Under the pieces are notes generated by a model. The model searched no databases, had not been told where the DNA came from, and saw nothing but the letters and a program-made list of their open reading frames with translations. A DNA stretch of 5,625 bases, from contig VGWY01000170.1 in NCBI GenBank assembly GCA_016873575.1, forward strand, positions 1-5,625, in the 5' to 3' direction. This stretch comes from Nitrospira sp. (lineage in GTDB: Bacteria; Nitrospirota; Thermodesulfovibrionia; Thermodesulfovibrionales; SM23-35). This document shows, one piece after another, positions 1-5,625 of this stretch. Made by a program: the position numbers and the translations under genes. How positions within the stretch are numbered: the stretch's first letter is position 1; every line of letters begins with the position of its first letter.

Positions 1-16
1 TTTTTTATATGTCAAT

Positions 17-40
17 CTCCGTGCCTCTGTGTCTCTGTGG
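17..40. repeat. Three-copy 8-base tandem repeat (CTCYGTGN)
   Basis: Three adjacent near-identical units, CTCCGTGC, CTCTGTGT and CTCTGTGG, lie downstream of the fdhE stop. On the minus strand they read as CACAGAGA-type units. Similar CACAGAG strings recur between genes in many environmental bacterial genomes, from memory. The rest of 1-114 is AT-rich with no gene and no clear terminator. Confidence 0.55.
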
Positions 41-114
41 TTATTAGAATGCTTTTCAACTTTTTCTCATTGATAAATTTGTATTGATTATTGCTAATTT
101 TGACTTGATTTTAT

Positions 115-1029
115 TTATGAGTCCGTCCCCAATTTCTCCGTCTCTAAGATGTTTGTAACTCCCCTTTTATATCCTTCGTTCTGGGCAATGATATCAAGAT
201 GAAGGGTACCCATGTCTTCAACAAGGGGTATGACATCCTCACCTGTCTCCCTTAAATCTATAGTCTTGATGTATTTTTTACATTCCTCACAGACATCCAC
301 TCTGTATGCCTTTCCGTCAGCTTCAGTATTGAAGTACCTGAGCTTTTTATGGTCTTCGTTGCCGCAGAACGGACACGCCAGCCTCTTAAAACGCCACTGG
401 AAACTGCATGATGAACATACGAGAGACTTTGCTCCTTCAACTCCTTCCAGATTTCTTAGCTCCCCTAACACCGGCGCTGAACCGCAGGCAGGGCAATACC
501 CCCTGAACCAAATTTCCTGGCCCACATAATCTTTCAGTTTCTCTGCATATTCCTCAAGGAAAGGATTAATACTGCTCTCAGCCAGAAAAGAAAGAAGCCA
601 TGTATGCAGTCCGGCCTTGTTTGCTATGAATTCAATATATCCTTTATCCCCTTCAATCAGCCTCCCGAAAATTTCCATGAGATCTATCCCCTTGTTACGA
701 ATAGCCTGATTTATCTTTTTTATTTCAGGGGCTATCTTTTCTTTCCTCTGGAGAACCCTGCAGATATTCTTAAAAAGAGTTGCTGCTAAATCCAAATCAA
801 GCTTTATGTCCTTTTTATCTATTAAGGGAAACCCTTCCTTGAGCTGGTTTTTTGCGGTTTCCTCATTTATGTCAATTGTTTTCACCTTTATTAATGGTTT
901 TATTTTGTGCTGCTCCCTGATGATATATTTGAAAAAATCGAGGACTTCTTTATGGGTGGGCCTGTTTTTCCCGATGACATTTATCCTTTTGATTATCCTG
1001 TTTAGTTCCTCGGTTTTCTTTTTTTTCAT
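115..1029 (-). CDS. fdhE: Formate dehydrogenase accessory protein FdhE
   Basis: FdhE is a cytoplasmic protein needed for making active Tat-exported formate dehydrogenases; in E. coli it binds the catalytic subunit and iron. This copy has 304 residues, close to the usual length of about 300. The N-terminal 170 residues are mostly helical and lysine-rich. The C-terminal part has the family's four CxxC pairs: C179-x2-C182 (CPACGSAP), C205-x2-C208, C219-x2-C222 (CPFCGN) and C247-x2-C250 (CEECKKYIKT), which together make rubredoxin-like metal sites. The ATG at 1027-1029 is preceded by AAAGGGGGAG at 1033-1042, and there is no other early Met. It lies 306 bp downstream of the alpha gene, with a terminator between, so it may have its own promoter or depend on read-through. 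Placement beside its client enzyme supports the call. Confidence 0.93.
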   Translation of the reverse strand: MKKKKTEELNRIIKRINVIGKNRPTHKEVLDFFKYIIREQHKIKPLIKVKTIDINEETAKNQLKEGFPLIDKKDIKLDLDLAATLFKNICRVLQRKEKIAPEIKKINQAIRNKGIDLMEIFGRLIEGDKGYIEFIANKAGLHTWLLSFLAESSINPFLEEYAEKLKDYVGQEIWFRGYCPACGSAPVLGELRNLEGVEGAKSLVCSSCSFQWRFKRLACPFCGNEDHKKLRYFNTEADGKAYRVDVCEECKKYIKTIDLRETGEDVIPLVEDMGTLHLDIIAQNEGYKRGVTNILETEKLGTDS

Positions 1030-1110
1030 TGTCTCCCCCTTTCTTTTTTGTCATTATCCAGCAACCGCTTGAAAACCTTTTCAGTTCCCCTTCCTTGCTT
1101 CTCCCATTTC

Positions 1111-1245
1111 AAATTCCCACTTTTATAAAGGGGGATACAGGGGGATTACCAATTAATAATTCCCTTCCCCTTATTCTTAAATCTATATGAAAAAAACTAT
1201 TTTATCCAGTAATCTCCTAACCCCTCTTTATGAAAGAGGGGAGGT
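1111..1245. repeat. Inverted pair of pyrimidine/purine hairpin repeats in the alpha-fdhE gap
   Basis: Two related hairpins face each other. Unit A (1115-1135) pairs TTCCCACTTT with AAAGGGGGA, with one A-G mismatch, and has a tail GGGGGATT ending at 1147. Unit B (1221-1241) is a perfect 9-bp stem (CCCCTCTTT with AAAGAGGGG, loop ATG), with the corresponding tail AATCTCC on its other side (1211-1217), so it is unit A in reverse complement. CCCCTTT...AAAGGGG elements with a GGGGGATT tail are common intergenic repeats in environmental bacterial genomes. The rest of this 306-bp gap (1030-1335) holds the terminator described separately and the fdhE ribosome-binding site; I see no further gene. Confidence 0.6.
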
Positions 1246-1269
1246 ATCCACGCGTTTTCCCTCAAGAAC

Positions 1270-1305
1270 CTTAAAAAGATTGCCCCGGTTTGTGCCGGGG
1301 CAATC
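1270..1305 (-). terminator. Intrinsic terminator after the alpha subunit gene
   Basis: On the minus strand, a perfect 11-bp stem (GATTGCCCCGG paired with CCGGGGCAATC, 1295-1305 and 1278-1288) with a 6-base loop is followed at once by a TTTTT run (1273-1277). It begins about 30 bases after the TAG stop at 1336-1338. Stem strength, U-tract and position all fit rho-independent termination, which partly separates fdhE from the upstream genes. Confidence 0.88.
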
Positions 1306-1335
1306 ACATAAACCGAGGTAAGTCTTACTTCATAA

Positions 1336-4300
1336 CTATGGCGCCTTTGCAATGTTAACAAGGAATACCTTTGTTTCAGGGATTCTTGTATTGGTATCAC
1401 CGATGTATGGAGTCAACATGTTGGCACTTTCTCCGGGAGACGTACTGGCCCATCCCCAGTGCCACGGCAGGCCGACCTGATGAATCATATTGCCGTCGAT
1501 GATGAAAGGCTTAAACCTCTTCGTCACACATGCCTTCACAGTAATAGTGCCACGTACAGAACTGACATCGACATTGTCACCATTTGCAATACCTTTTTCT
1601 GCTGCAAGCTCCTCACTTATCTCAATAAATGGCTCAGGCTGTGCTTCTACCTGTGTCGGGCAGTTCCTCGTGAAGCCGCCTCCGTGCCAGTGCTCGGTAA
1701 GCCTGTAAGTGGTGCAGACTATTGGATATAAATCCCTTTCTGCAGGTGTATCAGCGTATGTTTTACCATAGTTAAAAACGTATGGGCTTACCAGAGGACC
1801 TGCACCTGCTGTCAATATGTTAGAATCAAGCGGCGTCTCCCATGGTTCCCAGTGTTCCGGCATTGGCCCGTCTGCCAGCCCGGTGCCCCTGCCCATCAAC
1901 CTTGCCAGACCTTCTTCTCTCATGATATATGGCAGCCAGGTTGTTGGCCCAGAAGTACTGAATCCGTCAACAACATCGTTCGGATATGTATTTGGGTTTT
2001 TGCTGAGATTGTTGTAATTCCAATTCCACTTTGCATCGCTTATCGTATATACAGAAGTAGCGTCGGGATTAATAACCCAATTCGAACTCACTGTTAATGT
2101 ATTACCTGTATTTGATGAAATTGTTCTTTCCTGTCCTGATCCGGTCCCAGCCGAGATATAAACTCTCTTACCTGCCCATTGGTTGGCAGTCCAGGCTTTA
2201 TCATTATCAGTAAGGGTATTAGCTGTACCACTCTCTGCTGTTCCACTGTCTAAGGAATTAGAATATCCTGTATCCCACCAGACAACTGGTTTGTTTGGAT
2301 TGAGAGGTTGTCCCATTATTTTTGAACCACTCGTACTTTGGTATACAGCAGCACGGTTATAAATTATTCTCCTGTTGACAGGCCAGGAATAGCCCCACTT
2401 GTGGTATATACCGATTCCGTACGGGTGGTAATCAATCGGATCACGGTTCTTCATCTGATTTCCTGTAGTCTGATATGTTCCGGTGTAAAGCCAGTTTCCG
2501 CAGGCAGTTTCTCCGCCAGACATAAGGTGGAAGAAGGTGTTAATCTGGTTGCCGGCAGTATATGAAGACCTCGCCCCTGCAATAACAGGTGTTGTGTAGG
2601 TAACAAGAGCATAGCCATTTATCTCTTTTGCCACACTCTCAGCCAATGTTGCACCTGGAACAAATGGCGCCGGGCCATAAGGCCAGGCGAGCCGGACAAT
2701 TGGTGAATCTTTGGCTGCTTCAGCTCCAGGAGCGGGATACAGTGCCTGTATTGCATCTCCAATATCATTTACTATGTCCAGTTCATCCTTTGCATCTCCC
2801 GGAGGATCGCTTGCCTTGTCCCTCCACTGTGCCAGACGACCGCTGTTTGATGCGCTTCCTTCCTTTTCGTAAGCGTATGCGCCGGGCAGGAAATAGACCT
2901 CTGTGTCGATCAATGCAGGGTTTTCGTCCGGATTCTTCCAGAAAGCAGCGGTCTCTGTCTCAAAAAGGTCACAGACAACCAGCCATTCGAGCTTTTTCAT
3001 GGCAGACCGCTCAAAGGTCTGATCAGGACCCATAACCATAGGGTTTGTGCCCCAGCAAAAGAGTCCTTTGATGGTTCCAGCATCGATAGAGTTCATGAGT
3101 GACAGATAGGTGCAATCCCCGGCTTTCTTGGGAAGGTATGAATAACTGGTATTATGGTCAATTGTAGGCCACCATGCCTTGAGCAGGCTGACTACATACC
3201 TCGCCCGGTTGTACTGATTTGCAAACATGCCCCACCAGTTACTGCTTTGAGGATTTCCGGGCGCATCCGGGTCCATAGCTAATGGTATTGCACCTTTGAG
3301 GTATGTGGAACCAGCATCAAGCGGTCCTATTCCGAGGGTTGCAGGTGATGTATTCGATGGAGCGCTCAGATATCCGGGTAGTAAATTCTGTAAAAGCCCA
3401 TGGTCTGTTGCACCCTGCACATTGTGCCATCCTCTTAAGGCATCTACACCGCCGCCTGCCACTCCAATGTTTCCGAGAAGTGTCTGAATAATCGAGGCAG
3501 CGCGTACGTTCTGTGTTCCCACAGTATGCTGTGTCCATCCCATTGCATAAAGCATTGTGCCGGCCTTATCATCTGCATAGGTACCGCCAATGTAAGCTTC
3601 ACAGATCTGTTCAAATAATCCGGCAGGTGTTCCGCAAATCCTCTGTACCATCTGAGGGGTATAAACAGAGTATTGCTGCCTCAGGTGCTGGAATACGCAA
3701 GCCGGATCATCCAGAGTTGCCGCCTTCAGTGGTGTCTTTATATTTGCATTTGGCGGACAGCATCTCCAGGTTACAGTCCCATCTGCTACGGTACCGCCTA
3801 TACTGGTTGGCCATACTGGCTCGGATGCACCAGAAGTGCCGGCTACAATACATTCATATCTGAAATTGTTAGGAACAGTAGGGATAACTACAGCATTCAG
3901 AGCATACCCCGTGCCTGTAACCCAGCCTGAACCCTGCGAAGGAACATAATCAGCTCCATACTGATAGTCCCATGTGCCGCTCGCTGAGAAATCTCCGACA
4001 GGTGCAGTACGACAATTTTTAAAATCAGTACGAACCAGGAACAGGGCATTTGTGCAATCTTCAACATACTTCTGGTTGATGTATTTTGTCTTTCCAGAGG
4101 TATACCATTTTTCTATCATCCACCTGATCATCCCGCCAAGGAAGGCAATATCCGTACCTGAACGTATGGGTGCATAGATATCTGCCTTAGCGGATGTCCT
4201 CGTGTAACGTGGATCTACGTGAATGATAGTTGCGTTATTCTCTTCCTTTGCCTTCCATATCCACCTTGAAGCAATGGGATGGTTCTCGACTGCGTTGCTG

Positions 4301-5022
4301 CCCATTATTAGGTGGGCATTTGCATTCTTCAGATCGATCCAGTGGTTTGTCATTGCTCCTCTTCCATACGACTCTCCCAGAGCCGTCACAGTTGAGGAGT
4401 GTCAGTTACGGGCCTGGGTTTCGAGATAGACAACTCCAAGTCCCCTGTTTAATTTACCAATAAGATATGCAGCCTCGTTATTCAGGGAAGAGCCACCAAG
4501 CGTGGCAATTCCATTACAACGGTTCACGGTTAATGCCCCTTCTGTTTCAGTAAAGTTTGCATCTCTCGTAGCTTTGACCTTTGCTGCTATCTCGTTTATG
4601 GCAGTCGCATAAGGCTTATCTGTCCAGACCGAAGCACCAGCCGCACGATACTTAACCGTAGTAATTCGTTCCGGATTCGGGATTCTTCCTAACGTTGGAT
4701 CCACTATTGTGCTGATTTGGGCAGAAGAAGCGCATTTGCTGCAAAGGCCTCCACCGTTGATTGGGCTGTCTGGATTTCCCTGTACGTATACAACATATTT
4801 TTTGCCTGCTGTTCCGCCGGTTATCGTACTTCCGTCAACGCTGCCCACGATTACACCGCATCCGCCTGAACAATAAACACCGACGCTGAGGGCTTCAGTT
4901 GTCCATACCGGCGGGTTGGCTTCAGCATAGGCTTTAATCGGATCAAGGTCGAAGACGCCAAATAGAAGCGCACCACCTGCAACAGCAGTATATTTCAGAA
5001 AATCTCTTCGTGTAATAGCCAT
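1336..5022 (-). CDS. fdnG: Formate dehydrogenase catalytic (alpha) subunit, FdnG type, selenocysteine-containing, Tat-exported
   Basis: This subunit oxidises formate to CO2 at a bis-MGD Mo/W centre. It is one reading frame of 1228 residues if the TGA at 4402-4404 is read as Sec207. Continuity is clear: the residues around it (QARN-Sec-H, then GRGAMTNHW at 220-228) follow the FdnG pattern QARV-Sec-H...GRGAMTNHW in register. The ATG start has AAGGAGG at 5029-5035, six bases upstream. The N terminus is a twin-arginine signal (RRDFLK at 5-10, hydrophobic 11-24, likely cleavage after AYA at 31-33), so it acts in the periplasm. The iron-sulfur region has C51, C55, C94 and C97. Further FdnG blocks are ADIYAPIRSGTDI (280-292), YAMGWTQHTVGTQN (492-505), AGGGVDALRG (522-531), TTYRLTEHWH (1104-1113) and the C-terminal molybdopterin-binding end KVFLVNIAKAP. 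It is about 210 residues longer than E. coli FdnG, partly through two inserted modules near 367-422 and 926-995. A terminator follows the gene. Preference for Mo or W cannot be read from the sequence. Confidence 0.95.
2038..2247 (-). other. Inserted module 2 in the alpha subunit (residues about 926-995)
   Basis: Extra sequence follows the conserved WPVNRRIIYNRA block and precedes the PYIMREEGLARLMG block, which are close together in FdnG. Its core has the pattern SGTANTLTDNDKAWTANQWAG, then GTGSGQERTI, NTLTVSSNW and PDATSVYTIS. It is rich in Gly, Thr, Ser and Asn, with alternating hydrophobic residues typical of a small beta domain. Similar patterns (TLTD...KxWxxNQWAG...GTGxGQxRTI...PDATSxY) occur in phage and cell-surface repeat proteins; this is recollection, not a search. 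The reading frame runs through without stops. Its function in the enzyme is unknown. Confidence 0.65.
3757..3924 (-). other. Inserted module 1 in the alpha subunit (residues about 367-422)
   Basis: Relative to FdnG, extra sequence lies between the 'TWDYQYGADY' region and the 'DDPACVFQHL' region. It begins near WVTGTGYALNAVVIPT and ends with the pattern AGTSGxSEPxWPTxxGxTVxDGTVTWRC. That pattern (GTSG, EPxWP, DGTVTW) is familiar from small beta modules of phage tail and bacterial surface proteins, a resemblance recalled from the family and not searched. Two cysteines (C391 and C421) flank the core and could form a disulfide after export, though Tat substrates fold in the cytoplasm. The frame is intact on both sides. 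Boundaries are approximate, by a few residues. Confidence 0.65.
4368..4386 (-). promoter_or_regulatory. Candidate bacterial SECIS hairpin for Sec207
   Basis: In the mRNA, an 8-bp stem (ACGGCUCU paired with AGAGUCGU, one G-U pair) closes a GGG loop, starting 16 nt after the UGA. Bacterial SECIS elements are hairpins within the roughly 40 nt after the UGA, with loop guanines contacted by SelB, so the position is right and G residues are in the loop. The loop is smaller than the E. coli fdhF loop, and its first G is a few bases further from the UGA, so a slightly different fold is possible. The pairing is seen directly; the function is inferred. Confidence 0.7.
4402..4404 (-). other. In-frame TGA read as selenocysteine (Sec207)
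   Basis: The codon sits exactly where FdnG and FdhF carry their active-site Sec, followed by a His codon (TGA CAC, as in the E. coli genes). The frame is open for 206 codons before it and 1021 after it. In the family Sec ligates the Mo/W, and the next His (H208 here) takes part in proton handling. A GTG at 4387-4389 just downstream could be mistaken for the start of a separate gene, but it has no ribosome-binding site and lies inside the conserved active-site block. Confidence 0.95.
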
Positions 5023-5042
5023 TATTTCCCTCCTTTCTCTTT

Positions 5043-5096
5043 GTAGGGCAACCCTTTAGGGTTGCTTCTAAATGCAGGGCTAAAGCCCTGCCCTAC
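5043..5096. repeat. REPIN-like inverted pair of GTAG-headed hairpins
   Basis: Two 23-base units lie in opposite orientation, separated by 8 bases (5066-5073). Each begins with GTAGGGCA on its own strand (5043-5050 on plus, 5089-5096 on minus) and forms an 8-bp hairpin (5048-5055 with 5058-5065; 5074-5081 with 5084-5091). The stems differ between units but both stay perfectly paired (ACCC/GGGT against GGGC/GCCC). A GTAG foot before a hairpin is the known signature of REP elements mobilised by Y1-type REP-associated transposases (RAYT/TnpA-REP). The pair sits in the 148-bp gap between the beta and alpha genes, so it would be in their shared transcript if they are cotranscribed. Confidence 0.75.
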
Positions 5097-5170
5097 TAAT
5101 TTTTTGCAAAAAGCTTTTTTGTTTATATTCCCTTTTAGGGAAAATTGACAGTCCATTTGCCTCCCTCTCA

Positions 5171-5625
5171 TTATAGCCCATAGACAGATGGCTTTTCTGT
5201 TAGTAGATATATTACATTGGTCCTGCCATATTTCCCTTGATAAACACAGGCGTTAGGATAGTCGAGCTTTACAGCTTGATATCTTCTACGGACTATGCCT
5301 TTTGTAAGGTCGCCTGTTACTTTAGGGCCTCTAATCTCGTCAAAAGTTCCGATCTTTATAGCACCAGCTGGACAGGTAAGTTCACAGGCTGTGTGCCCAT
5401 TGGTAGCATACATATCGAAGCAAAAGTCACACTTTACATACCTGTCAAGCAAAGTGTTGTATCGCGGTACATCGTATGGGCAGGCCTGTGCTAAATCCGT
5501 AACAAGTGTCCATACACCACCTACTTTTATCCTTTTAGTGCGTTTGAGATTATCTGGTCTGCAATTTTCGTTAAAGATAACAAAGCCCTCCTTTGTCCTC
5601 TCTACTCCCGCAGGACATACCCGTT
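5171..5625 (-). CDS. fdhB: Formate dehydrogenase iron-sulfur (beta) subunit, C-terminal part; 5' end outside window
   Basis: This is the electron-transfer subunit that takes electrons from the formate-oxidising alpha subunit encoded just downstream. The frame is open to the window edge, giving 150 visible residues and a TAA stop at 5171-5173. Numbering from the first complete codon (5623), it shows C3 in RVCPAG, C21, the block ACPYDVPRYN (C48), and then C65-x2-C68-x11-C80-x3-C84-P. This is the layout of the FdnH/HybA/DmsB family of polyferredoxin subunits. Where FdnH has a Cx2Cx2Cx3CP motif, this protein has C21, a 26-residue stretch without cysteine, then C48-P, so at least one cluster looks incomplete. 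No hydrophobic C-terminal helix is present, unlike FdnH, so it is not self-anchored in the membrane by its C terminus. The stop lies 148 bp before the alpha gene, with a repeat pair between. The family call is firm; the exact electron partner is unknown. Confidence 0.88.
   Translation of the reverse strand, partial: RVCPAGVERTKEGFVIFNENCRPDNLKRTKRIKVGGVWTLVTDLAQACPYDVPRYNTLLDRYVKCDFCFDMYATNGHTACELTCPAGAIKIGTFDEIRGPKVTGDLTKGIVRRRYQAVKLDYPNACVYQGKYGRTNVIYLLTEKPSVYGL

Noticed and set aside
806..1072. Plus-strand hydrophobic ORF that resembles a small membrane protein
   Set aside because: Its Phe/Leu/Ile richness comes from reading the Lys-rich N terminus of FdhE backwards. The gene on the minus strand explains the sequence.
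2628..3035. Plus-strand ORF of 135 codons
   Set aside because: It is antisense to well-conserved alpha-subunit sequence, has no recognisable domain and an atypical composition rich in Arg, Pro, Leu and Gln. It is a shadow frame.
3757..3924. Insert 1 as an assembly chimera or frameshift artefact
   Set aside because: The frame is continuous on both sides, codon use looks like the rest of the gene, and the inserted protein has its own coherent motif pattern. A chimera would be unlikely to keep the frame twice in the same gene.
1336..4389. A separate 1017-residue gene starting at GTG 4389
   Set aside because: It has no ribosome-binding site, lies inside the conserved active-site block, and is in the same frame as the 206-codon ORF ending at TGA 4402. 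The two are one selenoprotein gene, not a pseudogene or a pair.
5108..5119. AAAAAGCTTTTT palindrome as an operator
   Set aside because: This is a simple palindrome within AT-rich sequence, with no matching regulator motif that I recognise and no second copy nearby.
5128..5142. Hairpin TTCCCT-TTT-AGGGAA as a terminator after the beta gene
   Set aside because: The stem is only 6 bp and no U-tract follows it on either strand, so termination is not supported.

Overview
The window carries three consecutive minus-strand genes of a periplasmic, selenocysteine-containing formate dehydrogenase locus. In transcription order (high to low coordinates) they are: the C-terminal 150 residues of an iron-sulfur beta subunit (5171 to the window edge); a complete FdnG-type molybdenum/tungsten catalytic alpha subunit of 1228 residues (5022 to 1336), read through an in-frame TGA at 4402-4404 as selenocysteine; and the maturation protein FdhE (1029 to 115). 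The alpha subunit would be missed or split in two by any gene caller that treats TGA only as a stop.

The alpha subunit has a twin-arginine signal, so the enzyme is exported folded to the periplasm, oxidises formate there at a bis-MGD/Sec centre, and passes electrons through its own [4Fe-4S] cluster to the beta subunit. The visible end of the beta subunit has no C-terminal membrane anchor, so the electron acceptor or membrane partner must be encoded elsewhere, possibly just upstream of this window. FdhE is the dedicated cytoplasmic partner needed before export.

The catalytic subunit is about 210 residues longer than the E. coli FdnG sequence (about 1015 residues). It contains two inserted segments that look like small beta-rich modules, of the kind more often seen in phage tail or cell-surface proteins. 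It also has an altered pattern of iron-sulfur ligand cysteines. The beta subunit likewise lacks part of a canonical ferredoxin cysteine motif. These are the most unusual coding features here.

The intergenic spaces are full of small repeats: a REPIN-like pair of GTAG-headed hairpins with compensating stem changes between the beta and alpha genes; a second inverted pair of pyrimidine/purine hairpins plus a strong intrinsic terminator between the alpha gene and fdhE; and an 8-base tandem repeat downstream of fdhE.

The organism is probably an anaerobic or microaerophilic Gram-negative bacterium with selenocysteine machinery. Moderate GC content and the abundance of these repeat types would suit a Nitrospirota- or Desulfobacterota-like environmental lineage, but that placement is a weak inference.
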